64,000 bases of DNA from Phoenix dactylifera (GCF_009389715.1 NW_024067689.1:1302001-1366000), one strand, 5' to 3'. Shown: positions 26,230 to 37,020, counted from the stretch's first letter. The notes: a model not told the origin generated them from the sequence alone. Translations and numbers: made by a program.

Positions 26230-26700
26230 CCAGTGTGGAGGAAGGCCGGTAGATCCGCAACCGAGGAGGCACCGGAGGAGGGTGGTCGATCGGATCTTAG
26301 AAGAACACCGCGAATGAGCAGTGGGTACGGGCAGCAAGGAGGAGGAGGAAGTGGGAGGCACCAGAGAGGGAGAGGGAGAGGGAGAGGGGGAGGAGGGGGA
26401 GGAGAAGGAAGTGGGAGGCGCTGGAGTGGGAGAGTGGGAGGAGAAGGATACCCCCATGGGCAGGCAGAGGCGAAGCTCGACGAAGATGGAGGCTGGGTCA
26501 TGGAGGAAATGGAGATTTTGTGGGAAGAAGGCACTGGAGAGGGAGAGGGGGAGGAGGAGAAGGAGACCTCTGCGGACGAGCAGAGGTGGAGCTCGACGGA
26601 GATGGAGGCTGGGTCGAGGAGGAAATAGGAATTTTGTGGGAGGAAAATAGGGACGATGGCTTTTAGGGTTGGGGATTTTGTGGGAAAAAATTTGGGACAA
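26230..26700. repeat. GA-rich low-complexity leader region inside the CACTA element
   Basis: Purine-rich on the plus strand, with a duplicated phrase around GATGGAGGCTGGGTC (about 26488 and 26602). It lies upstream of the transposase remnants in element orientation. The long frames here on both strands are composition artefacts. Confidence 0.55.
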
Positions 26701-26754
26701 TGGGTTTGGGGTTTTGTGGTCTGGTGGGAGGGGTTTTGTGGTCGGTGGGAGCTT

Positions 26755-27190
26755 TGGCCTCCGACGACGCTCCGCAGTAGTCTATGATGACGCTTATAAG
26801 CATCGTCGGAGGCCACACAGTGGTCTATGATGATGCCTATAAGCGTCGTCATAGGCCAAGATGTCCAACGATGCTTATAAGCATCGTCGGTGTCCTTAGT
26901 CTCTACTAAGGAGTTGTGGCCTCCTACAATGCTTATATTGGTCTATGACGATGCTTATAAGCATCGTCTTTCCATAGGATTCCGGCACTGCTCATAATGT
27001 CGTCTAATCCAGCTAGCCCTGATGCTTATAAGCATCGTCTTAACCTTAGATTTTGACGATGCTCACAAGCGTCGTCTTAATAGAACGACGCTTTTTAGCG
27101 TTGTCTTGGTTTAATTCCTGACGAGTCGGCAAATTTTAGCGCGGTGACCAACTTGCCGATGCTTCTTTCTTGCGTCGGCAAATAAGAGTT
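26755..27190. repeat. CACTA subterminal hairpin repeats, right end
   Basis: At least eight copies of GATGCTTATAAGCATCGTC-like palindromic units in both orientations, ending about 25 bp before the terminal CACTA. Counterpart of the left array. Confidence 0.8.
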
Positions 27191-27215
27191 CAAAAAATCT
27201 ATTTTTGCTATAGTG

Positions 27216-27251
27216 GATAAGGGTAAGTCCTTTGTCCGCTCTTTCATTCGA
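27216..27251 (+). pseudogene. AIP1-like copy, continuation after CACTA
   Basis: Directly after the CACTA end the frame reads DKGKSFVRSFI, continuing the AIP1 sequence that stopped at SGND before the insertion. Similarity ends within about 12 codons, so the rest of the gene copy is lost or too diverged. Confidence 0.7.
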
Positions 27252-27334
27252 GCTCCCCCTTCGTCTTGGACTTGGTTCGAAAAAAGGTTGACGTGTTCAA
27301 TTTTTGTTAGACTAGTCCGATGCATTAAACTAAG

Positions 27335-28441
27335 CTCCATTTGGCCAAATTTTTGGAGTACTAGAAAGCACTTTTTCACCTTCTCTAAAAGTACTTTTAG
27401 ATAGTATAGTAATATTTGGTAAAAATTGAGTTGTTTTGGTTTTGCCATAAAGTTGAAAAATGTCTATTTGAGAAAAACTCTATTTTAAAGCTTCTTTCCA
27501 AAAGTGCCTTCTAGCCAATGCCAAAAAGATATTTTGCTTTTAATAAAATGTTCTCATGACCAAAATGCCCTCCAACAAATCTCATAATTACATTTTATAT
27601 TATATCATATCATATCACAAAATATTATTATAATATAATATAATAATAAATGCATAATATATTATATTATTATATTATAATAGTATAATATATTATATTC
27701 TTGTAGTAATACATAATTATAAAATTATATATTCTTATATTATATTATAGGTATAATATAACATACTATTACAATCATAATATTATATTATTATATAATA
27801 ATAGTTATATTATGATAATATAATATATTATTATAATATACTATTAATGATATAATAAAATATTATATTGTATTATATTATATGATTATATTATAATAAT
27901 ATTATATTATTAGATATATAATAATATTTAATAATATAATATTATTATATTATAACATAATATAATCTATATTAGATTAGATTCTAATTCGTTATATTAT
28001 ATTATTTCGTTATATTACATTACAATATTATTATATGATATTATATTACATTATATTATATTGTAGTAATATTGTACTATTAATCATACGTGGTTATATC
28101 ATATCATATTATTTTATGTTATATTATTATGCTATAGTATTCAATATTATATTATACTATATTATAATAATATTTTATATAATAATATTTTAATATGTAA
28201 TAATATATAATATTATATTGTATTATACTCCGTTATGCAAAACTATGCAAAATATTTTATTATCATTTTATCATACCAAAAGTATTTCTCATTTTGGTTA
28301 CTAAATGTATGTTAAAGTTTCATAGCACTTTAGAAATATAGATACCAAATAGCAAATAACTTTTTATAAAAGCTCTACTTTTCAAAAGCTCTACGTAAAA
28401 GTTATAAAAGCTCTACTACCAATAGTAGTTCCAAACAGAAG
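27335..28441. mobile_element. AT-rich element with TTTGG/CCAAA ends
   Basis: Starts CTCCATTTGGCCAAA and ends TTCCAAACAGAAG, an imperfect inverted pair. The outer parts also mirror each other, with AAAGCACTTTT-like and AAAAGCTCTAC-like phrases. The middle (about 27590-28250) is an extreme TATAATATTA-type sequence. It looks like a non-autonomous DNA element with an expanded AT core. No convincing target duplication was seen. Confidence 0.45.
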
Positions 28442-29126
28442 TTAAGTCTACATAATAATATTTTTACATTTCATATAGAAATGAGAAGTGAGCGAGAATT
28501 TTATTATGTAGTAGCACATGCATATGTTCTTCTCCCACTTGGGCGAACACAGATTGTCATATTAATTTAAAAACTTTATTTTGAAAACGACTCTCGGGTT
28601 AGACTACAAAAGTGGCCACACATATGGCTCAAATGATAATCACCTTGGATACATGATCCGGTCCAACAAGAACATCAACATTGAGCATGAAAGTCGTTAC
28701 ACCATTTAATCGATGTAAGACCACTCCACAGCTACAAATGCTAACATCCTTATCAACATGGATCCCCATCCTCCAACCAATGTGGTAGTATGCAGTATGA
28801 ACTTAGCACCAAAATGTGATCAAAGGTGTGTTAATTTATATCGGTCCTCATAAATGTTTCAAAAGAAGCCACATGTCTCAAAAGAGACTCACATCATGTC
28901 TTTATGCATTATATCTCGAGATCAAAATGATATCATAATAAAAGGCATATGTGCAATGCATGCTCAAACATAATTATAATTTGTGTGCACAAAATACAGA
29001 ATTATAAATAGAGAGATAAATATTTTTATAATTGGAAGAGGCTGTACCCGAAGCATATAGGTTGCCTACGTACCCTGTAAAGGGGGATCAAGCAAAAACA
29101 TAGTTCTTTTACATAAATAACTCCCA

Positions 29127-32100
29127 CTAACCAAAAACATCAAAGGTTTCCACAATGCCCATATTAGCAATATGTGTCTTAAAAACTTTCGTTGCGAGTC
29201 CCTTAGTCAATGAGTCTGTAATCATTGCTTCTGTATTTATATGTTCTATTTTTGTCTGCCCTTCTTTAACTTTATCTCTGACCACCAAGTACTTGATGTC
29301 TATATGCTTAGAGCCACCAGAACTCTTGTTATTCTTTGAAAAGAATACCGCTGCACTATTATCGCAATAGATGGTAATTGGTCTCGAGATGGAATCAATA
29401 ACTTTCAGTCCCAAAATAAAATTTCTAAACCAAATGGCTTGGACCGTAGCTCCATAACATGCCACAAATTCATATTTCATAGTAGAAGAAGCCACTAGAG
29501 TTTGCTTAATGCTTTTCCAAGAAATAGCACCACCAGCCATTATAAAAATATAATTTGAAGTTAATTTCAGATCATCTTGACATCCTGCAAAATCAGAATC
29601 TGAATAGCCTACCACCTCAAGATGATTTGTACGCTGAAAGGTAAGCATATAATCTTCAATCGTTTTCAAATATCTCATAACTTTTTTAGCTGCTTTCCAA
29701 TGCTCTTGTCCTGGATTCGATTTAAATCTACTAAGGACGCTCACTGCATAGACTATGTTAGCTCTAATGCAAACTTGAGCATACATCAGGCTCTCTACAG
29801 CACTTGCATAGGGTATGTTCTTCAAAGATTCTCTTTCAAGTTCATTTCTTGGACACTGGGCTTTGCTAAACTTATTCCCTTTTACTATAGGTACATCACC
29901 GGGTGCACAATTTTGCATATTGAACCTCTCTAGGATACGTCATATGTATATCTTTTATGAAAGTCCTAACAAAACATGGCCTCTTTCACGCTGTATCTCA
30001 ATACCAAGTATAAAAGAAGCTTCCCCAAAATCTTTTATTTCAAAATTGGCAAATGATATTTTCTTGTCTCATGAAGTAACCCTAAGTCACTACTGATGAG
30101 TAACATATCATCCACATACAAAATAAGAGAAATAAATTTTCTCCCACTGATCTTGAGATAAATGCATTAGTCCACTGTATTTTCAACAAAACCAAGAGAA
30201 GCACAACTTCATCAAATTTCAAATACCATTATCGGGATGCTTGCTTGAGCCCGTGTGTGGATTTGTTCAACTTACACACCAAATTTTTCTTTTCCTCTAT
30301 GATAAAATCTTTAGGTTGCCTCATGTAAACTTCTTCACAGAGATATCCATTTAAAAATGCTGTCTTAACATCCATTTGATGAAGCTCCAAATTATAGTGT
30401 GCTACAAGTGCCATGATAATTCTAAAGGAATCCTTGGATAAAACCAGTGAAAAAGTCTCATTATAGTCGATGCCCTCTCGACGAGTGAACCCTGCAACCA
30501 ATCTAGTTTTTGTGGTTCAATATTCCCTTTTGAGTCTAACTTGGATTTGTAAACCAATTTGCAACCTATGGCCTTAACATGTGGTGGAAGTTCAACAAAT
30601 TTCCAAACTCTATTTTTCTTCATAAAAAGCATTTCATCTTCCATAGCATTCAGCCATTTATCTGAGTCCGGTCCAGTTAATGCTTCATTAAAAGAAACAG
30701 GATCAATATTATGCCCAATATTAAAATCACTTTCCAGTAGGTAGACAATATAGTCATTAGGCAGGGCAAACCTTCTTTTCCTTTGTGATCTCCTAACTTG
30801 TGGTTCAGAAAATGACTCTGCTGGTGTTGGAGGAAGAACATGAAGTTCTTCTTGATGCTCAGGTTCTTCATTAGCTGTTGCAATTGGCTGAGAAATAACT
30901 TTTTCTTGTACAACGGGAATCGGAACCACAACTTGATCCGGTTCAGCAAAAATTTTATTTAACACGGAACTCTCACTATTACCAATATCATTTTTCAAAA
31001 ATTTCGCCATAATGGACTCAACAATTCTAGTACCACGATTAGGACTATAAAACTTATAGCCCTTTGATTTATAAATTGTGGTGTAGATTTGGGGTCTAAT
31101 TTCTTTTTAGTAGGATTACAAATCCTATCCTCAACTGAGCAGCCTTAAACTCTAAAATGGGCTAAAATGGGTTTACGACCTGTCCACAATTCAAAAGAAA
31201 TTTTTTTAACAGCTTTACTAGGAATCCTGTTCAGAATGTAAATGGCCGATTTCAATGCTTCACCTCATAAAAATTCTAGCAAATTTGTTCTACTCATCAT
31301 ACTCTTGACCATATCCTTTAGAGTCCAATTACGCCTTTCAGAAACACCATTTTGCTCAGATGTTCCTAGCATTGTATATTGAGGGACTATCCCACTTTGC
31401 TGTAAAGATTTTGCAAAATCACCCATGTTCTGACCAAACTCGTCATACTTACCCTAGTATTCACTACCACGGTGAGATCTCACAACTTTAATACTTTTCC
31501 TGCATTGTTTTTTAACTTCCATTTTAAATATCTTAAATTTTTTTCAAGAGCGAGGGATTTATCATTAATTAAGTAAACATAACCATAATGCGAGAAATCA
31601 TCAATGAAGGTTATGAAATATTTGTTCCCACATATAGTAGAAGGTAACGGTCCACTAATATCGGTATGAATCAGATCCAAAAGACCATCGCTTCTAGTGG
31701 ATCCCTTTCTTGTAGTTTTAGTTAACTTTCCCCTTATGCAATCTATGCAAGTGTCAAAGTCCGAAAAATTCAGAGAGGGTAGAATCTCAACTTTCATCAA
31801 TCTCTCCATTCGCTCTCTTAAAATGTGCCCTAAACGCTTATGCCATAATATAGAGGATGATTCACGAATTAAAGCCTTTTTCTTTCCGACTTTAATAACA
31901 TAAGAGACTTCATCAACTGGAGCCAAATTCAATTTGTACAAACCATCACACAAAATGCCATGTCCAACCACACGAGAGTCATAAAATAGTTCAATCATTC
32001 CATTACTAAATTTAAAAGAAATTCCAGACTGATCAAGCTTTGACACAGAAATTAAATTCCATCTCATCGTTGGTACAAAAAAAAAATATTTTCCAAAACA

Positions 32101-32498
32101 AGAGAAAAATCAGATTCCAAGGATAACTTCACTGCTCCTATAAACTAAACTTTAACTTGAACTCCATTTCCAACGCATAGGTTCACTTCATTCTCACTTG
32201 GCCTCCGTCTCCTTATTAATCCATGTAAGGAATTAGTGATATGAATACTTGCACCAGAGTCTATCCACCAAGAATTTAAAAGTACATCTACCAAATAAGA
32301 TTCAAAACAAACCAAAGCCAAGGAGATACCTGATGAAGTATTCTTCTTCTCCAACCAAGCCTTAAACTTAAAGCAATCCTTCGGCCAATGACCCTTCTTT
32401 TTGCAGAATTTACATTTGTCATTCTTCTTCACAATTCCTTTAGGACCACCAGAAGTCTGCCCACCAGACCTTTTGTTCTGCTAATTGTAGTGAGGTTT
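29127..32498 (-). pseudogene. old copia gag 3' end and pol, broken
   Basis: On the minus strand: CCHC knuckle CKFCKKKGHWPKDC (about 32415-32374), aspartic protease with WWIDSGASIHIT (about 32265-32230), integrase with the LWHKRLGH finger (about 31845) and a TDISGPL/FIDDFS core (about 31660-31580), reverse transcriptase (about 30620-30100), and RNase H (29918-29127) with YSDSDFAGC and YCDNSAA motifs. Blocks are separated by stops and frameshifts at about 32140, 31480, 31010, 30400 and 30230. The family resembles tobacco Tnt1-type polyproteins. Confidence 0.85.
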
Positions 32499-32503
32499 GT
32501 TGC
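32499..32503. other. target-site duplication GTTGC, left copy
   Basis: Five bases directly before the LTR at 32504, identical to 44107-44111 after the other LTR. Confidence 0.9.
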
Positions 32504-33299
32504 TGTTGCCCAGATAGACAACCCAAGAGGGGGGGTGAATTGGGTTTTAAAATAATTATTGCAATTTAAAAGCTTTATGAGTAACTAATTAAAACTTTTG
32601 CAAGTGGATTAATTAGTTGCTATATGCAGTGAATGAAAGGAAAGTAAGAGACAATAAAGCAATCACAAACACAAGAAAATTTATAGTGGTTCGGAGCTAA
32701 CCCTTGCTCCTACATCCACTCCCCAAGCCTCACTTGGGAATTCACTATAATCCCTCGGATTACAGCCGGTTGTTTTACAAGCTCACAACCTAACTTGTTG
32801 TTTTGCGAGATCACAACGAACTCTGTCGGTTTTTCCAGGCTCACCGACTAGAACCACCCGATTGTTTTTTCGGGATCACAATCAAACTCTTACACCGTTG
32901 GTTTCAACCTAGGCTCACCAACAAACCTTAACACCCTTGATTCAATCCCCTGATTGAATCAAGTAAGGAACAAGAGGTTTGAAAACAAACAGAAAAAGAA
33001 CGAAGCTTCTTAACAAGCAGATATACAGCGATATTAATAAGGAAGAAGTTAAGAGCCCTCAAACGAATTTATGAAGATGTAGAGGAGGGCTTCTCGAATT
33101 CGGGGTCTCCTCTTGAATGTCTCGAAGACTTGATGACTGACGGAGACTTCTTGAATGCTGGAAAGAGTTGGTTGGTTGGAGTTTAATGCCCTTCTTCCTT
33201 CTTTCACTTGTATTTGCTTGAAATTCTTTGGTAGGTGGAGATTACTTGTTTTCTTTGAATGGAATGTCACTTCTTTACCTTGCTACAGTTCTCTGTGGC

Positions 33300-33306
33300 T
33301 ATTTAA
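33300..33306 (-). promoter_or_regulatory. TATA-like box in the 3' LTR
   Basis: TTAAATA on the minus strand, about 90 bp downstream of the last palindrome in element orientation. It is conserved in the partner LTR at 42914-42920. Position fits a U3 core promoter; not proven. Confidence 0.4.
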
Positions 33307-33395
33307 GCCATTCCCCACGGAAACTAGCCGTTAGACACAATATTGTAGCCGTTCTGCACATTCTGCAACTCCTGACAATGTTTTCGTTGGGATCG

Positions 33396-34278
33396 GAGTC
33401 GACTCGCGCGATCTGGAGTCGACTCGCCTGTTGCAGGAGTCGACTCGTGCTTTTCTGAAGACGGCTCGGCAACTGTTCCGGATTTGAATTAAAGTGCTGT
33501 CTCGACTTGGAGTCGACTCCCCAATGTCCGGAGCTGACCTGGCATTTTTGGAGACGACTCGTTCCAAGGAATCTTGAGATGTATTTTTCAAGTTTGCTCA
33601 CTCGAGTCGACTCGGAAATTCTGGGAGTCGACTCGGCGCTCAGACCCAGAAATTCCGATCTTCTGTCTGTTGACTTGTGCCGTCTCGGAGTCGACTCGAA
33701 CTGTCTCGGAGTCGACTCGGCTCTCAGTATCCGAAAAACAGTCTTCTGTCTTTTGGCGTCGCGCTGCCTTGGAGTCGACTCGAACTGTCTTGGAGTCGAC
33801 TCGCCTCTTAGAGATGAAAATACCGTCTTCTGTCTTTGGGGTTGCGCTGTCTTGGAGTCGACTCGGACTTTGCGGGAGTTGACTCGGCTCACAGTGTCCG
33901 AAATTTGCTCTCTGACTTTTGCCTTATTTTCCTCTGAGAGTCGACTCTCGCTTCCTCAGGAGTCGACCTGCCAGCCATCGGAGTCGACTCGAGTTCTTCC
34001 GGAGTCGACTCGGCTCTCAGGGTCCAAAATAGCTTCTCTGTCTTTCTGTCTGTTACTCCTTGGAGTCGACTCGTTCTACTCTGGAGTCGACTCGGCAAGC
34101 ATCGGAGTCGACTCGCGCTCTTCAGGAGTCGACTCGTTGACAGGTTCTGAGATGATTCTTTCTGTCCGTCTGTCTGTTCTCAGTCGGAGTCGACTCGTAA
34201 TGTACAGGAGTCGACTCGAGCTCGTGCCAGTGCTTCTGATACGCTTGGAGTCGACTCGTAATTTTCCGGAGTCGACTC
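33396..34278. repeat. array of GAGTCGACTC palindromes in the 3' LTR
   Basis: About 22 exact copies of GAGTCGACTC, mostly embedded in GGAGTCGACTCG, plus about four one-base variants. Spacing is about 15-60 bp with partly conserved spacers such as CTCTCAG and CTTCTGTCTTT. It occupies the upstream half of the LTR in element orientation, just before the TATA-like box. Confidence 0.92.
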
Positions 34279-34471
34279 GAGTCTCAGACTTTGGTTCAAA
34301 TTGAGTTCTTTACTTATCCAAAATGTATTGAACCAAATCTAGAGACACTTAACCATAAATTTACAAGTATTTGACTGAAACACTAGATTGAATTCATTAG
34401 TACAACATAAGATATACTCAAATGCTTTGAGCTCATCAAAATCAAATAGGGTTATAATCAATCACTCCACA

Positions 34472-34486
34472 ATCTCCCCCTTTTTG
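34472..34486 (-). other. polypurine tract of the Sirevirus-like element
   Basis: Minus-strand AAAAAGGGGGAGAT directly before the TGTGGAG start of the 3' LTR. Confidence 0.85.
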
Positions 34487-35209
34487 ATGATGACAAAACA
34501 TTGAGTATTTGTAAAGTGAATTGCTCAACCAAAAAGGAAATTTATAGTAAAATTTTAAAATGAATTCAAGTGTCTAGTTATTTAATTTATCCAAAACTGA
34601 AAGGTGTGAAATAGTAAATTCTGAAGTTAAAGCTCTCCTTTTCATTTGGAATTATATAAGCCTTCATGTCATGCAATTAATTGTTTGGCTTATATATATT
34701 TAGTGAGTTTGCTTTCTTAAAATTTCAGATTCTCCCTCTCAACACATGCATTTAACTTTGTTTAGATTCTCTGAATTTTCTTTTAGTGTATTGTAACTTT
34801 TGAACTTAAATTTTTGGTTTTAGAGGGAAAATCTGCCAATTTGTTTTTGAGTATGATTCAACTAATCTCCGAATATCCCTTGAATAGATTCTGGAGATTA
34901 CTCCTTTAGGAGCCCCAACAGAGAGATAATGAGCCTCGAGGTATCGAATCCACTTAGAACAAATTATTTTGTGTTTTAATAATTTTCTTTTTATTGATTC
35001 CCTTTACATGTCTATTCAATATATTTTCTCTCCCTTTTTGTCATCATAGCAAAAAGGAAGAAAGCACATCACAAAAGCAATTAGAGATCAAATTTGCACA
35101 ATTTGAAGAGAAATGTCTACTCATTGTATTGATGTAAATTTAAGTACACTTGTAGATACATCAAAAAGTATAGCAGTAAGTACATATCAAAAAGAGAAAA
35201 CAAGCTACA
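34487..35209. other. untranslated region between the third ORF and the 3' LTR
   Basis: AT-rich internal 3' region of the Sirevirus-like element. No reading frame was recognised. A second minus-strand purine-rich tract lies near 35020-35050. Confidence 0.6.
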
Positions 35210-36709
35210 CTAGGATTTCTTTGTGGAGGATGTGGCTCCCTTGCTCAGTTTAGATTGTTGCATAATTAGACTGATCCCGTCTGTAATGTTTCCTAGTTGC
35301 CTTATGATCTCCGAGGTGGCCCTACTCTGGATCGAGGTGAGCTCAGTCAGATTCTCCTGAAGGGTATCCAACTTGGAGATCAGTACATTGGCTAGACGCT
35401 CGGCCCCCTGACTTTGGCTGCCTAGGTCCTGTCGGATGTCATCTCGCATCTTTCTTGTGTTACTCGTGACATCGCTCATATTTGAAAATTGGGCTTGTAT
35501 AAGGCTTCTGACATTGTAAATCTCTTCCCTCAGATGAGCCGTCATCTCGGTCACGGCTGCCAATGAAGAAACCAGGGCAGTGGAGGGAGTAGCCGCTGGA
35601 CCTCGGAGCTCCCGCAGTAGGTCGTCCCGAAGATCCCTCACGATCTCCTGCCGCAACTCCCGAAGTTGCTCAGGAGAGATCCGGACCTCCTGTGGCTGAG
35701 AAGGTGGTGCAGTGGAGGGTCCGGCTAAAGTGGATGGTGCTGAAGTGGAGGGATAGGTGGAAAAATCGGAGTCATGATCAAGGCTGGGGGAGTGACGAGT
35801 AGTAGGGTCAATAGGTGTGGAAGAGGATAGTTTCCGGACCCAGACTCCCTCAACCTTATCAAATCCCATCCTGTGAAGAGTTCCCTCACCCATGCGATCT
35901 GTGTATCGCAGTGCGCGAGAGGGTTCCCCCTCAGGAATGGGGACCTCTAACTCCCTGAAGATCAATGTGTACAGCATCCCATAGGAAAGAGTAAGCCTTG
36001 GTTTGTCTAGAGGCTCACATAGGTATTTATAGATGAGCTTAGGGAAGTTGATTGGGGTATCTTGAAGAATGTAGTACATTAGGGCTAGGTCCCTCTCAGA
36101 TACAAAGTCAAAACGGCCAGTCTTAGGGAAGAGGGTCCTAGATATAATACTTAAGAGGAGCCACATTTCAACTGATAGCTGACTTGCAGACACCTCATCT
36201 AGGGGGGACTGGGGTGGACTCCCTAGTATGGCCGTAAGGGCCTCAGTCCTATCGGCTGGGTGAGAGGGAAACACCCCTACTTGGGGAAGATGAAGGATTT
36301 GTGCAATGAAATCCTCCGAAATAAATAAAGAGACACCCGCTATGGTTCCCTGTATCCCACCATGACCCCTAGCTACTGTCCCGTAAAGCTTCCTAACTAG
36401 CCCCGGGTAAGTAGGGAGATCTAGGGAGCAAAACATCTCTAACCCTTGGGCCCTTAACCTATGCCCTATTGTAAAGCCTTCCCGGGAGAGGAAGTCAAAG
36501 TTGACATACCTCCCGGTGGAGACCGCCTTCCCGGCACACGGACGCGAGGGAACCGGCCTCGACGGGGAAGGAACCGGAGGTTGTGGCCTCACGGGTTCAT
36601 TCCGAGCCTTGGACCATCGCTCGGCGCCGCTCGCGGATTGGGGCCTCTTCCGGCTCGAGACAACAACTTTCCGAGGCATCCTAGACCGAAGGAGGGGGGA
36701 AAGACACAA
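35210..36709 (-). CDS. third ORF of the Sirevirus-like element (env-like position), 499 aa
   Basis: Uninterrupted frame on the minus strand between pol and the 3' LTR, where Sireviruses carry an env-like gene. A basic, Pro-rich N-terminus (about 1-65) precedes a globular part (about 66-290), with segments YVNFDFLSREGF, YPGLVRKLYGTVARG and DRMGEGTLHRMGF. That part resembles the domain of plant retrotransposon accessory proteins often called putative plant transposon protein. A Ser/Thr/Pro-rich linker (about 295-335) and a C-terminal coiled coil (about 345-485, heptad-like LRELRQEI, DIRQDLGS, LISKLDTLQENL) follow. I see no signal peptide and no convincing membrane segment, so an envelope role is not supported by sequence. 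A second Met at residue 10 (PRKVVVSSRK follows) is an alternative start. It is intact while gag and pol are broken. Confidence 0.75.
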   Translation of the reverse strand: MCLSPLLRSRMPRKVVVSSRKRPQSASGAERWSKARNEPVRPQPPVPSPSRPVPSRPCAGKAVSTGRYVNFDFLSREGFTIGHRLRAQGLEMFCSLDLPTYPGLVRKLYGTVARGHGGIQGTIAGVSLFISEDFIAQILHLPQVGVFPSHPADRTEALTAILGSPPQSPLDEVSASQLSVEMWLLLSIISRTLFPKTGRFDFVSERDLALMYYILQDTPINFPKLIYKYLCEPLDKPRLTLSYGMLYTLIFRELEVPIPEGEPSRALRYTDRMGEGTLHRMGFDKVEGVWVRKLSSSTPIDPTTRHSPSLDHDSDFSTYPSTSAPSTLAGPSTAPPSQPQEVRISPEQLRELRQEIVRDLRDDLLRELRGPAATPSTALVSSLAAVTEMTAHLREEIYNVRSLIQAQFSNMSDVTSNTRKMRDDIRQDLGSQSQGAERLANVLISKLDTLQENLTELTSIQSRATSEIIRQLGNITDGISLIMQQSKLSKGATSSTKKS

Positions 36710-36858
36710 GGAATCGGGGGAAAACTCGACGGAAATGCCCTAATGGAGGTCGGAGACGAGGTTAGAGACGACCCTAGGGTTTTTGAACAGTGGAGGCGGT
36801 GAATAGAAGTGTCGATTAAACGCTTCGATTAGGGTTAAAACATCGGATTCCCGACCGC

Positions 36859-37020
36859 GAGTCGACTCCAGTAAGTTGCGAGTCGACTCGACTCGAGTCG
36901 ACTCCAAAATATGCGCGAGTCGACTCCCCCTATGATGCCATCGACCTCGAGTCGACTCCTATCTATGTACGAGTCGACTCCCTCTCATGAGCCGACTCTA
37001 AAGTGTATCTGAGTCGACTC
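36859..37020. repeat. GAGTCGACTC palindromes upstream of the third ORF
   Basis: Seven exact copies and one variant (GAGCCGACTC) in the gap between the pol end and the third ORF. Most are flanked as CGAGTCGACTCC, the reverse complement of the LTR form GGAGTCGACTCG. Confidence 0.9.

Larger units (their letters stand above)
23640..27215 (-). mobile_element. CACTA (En/Spm) transposon, 3.58 kb, deleted
   Basis: The left end reads CACTACGGCCAAAA and the reverse complement of the right end reads CACTATAGCAAAAAT, the CACTA terminal signature. Both ends carry hairpin-forming subterminal repeats of the GACGATGCTTATAAGCATCGTC type. The flanking trinucleotides are GAC (23637-23639) and GAT (27216-27218), a 3-bp target duplication with one later change. 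Continuity of the AIP1 reading on both sides confirms the borders. Coding remnants are on the minus strand. Confidence 0.85.
32504..34471 (-). repeat. 3' LTR of the Sirevirus-like element (1968 bp)
   Basis: In element orientation it starts TGTGGAGTGATTG (34471) and ends GGGCAACA (32504). It contains the palindrome array 33396-34278 and a TTAAATA box at 33306-33300. It lacks one short palindrome-bearing unit present in the other LTR. Confidence 0.92.

Noticed and set aside
26196..26852. 218-codon Pro/Ser-rich minus-strand frame in the CACTA element
   Set aside because: Complement of a GA-rich low-complexity block with a local duplication. It could be a transposon leader, but nothing supports a protein.
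35210..36709. Calling the Sirevirus third ORF a true envelope protein
   Set aside because: Only its position supports this. I see no signal peptide or membrane-spanning segment, so it is described only as being in the env-like position.
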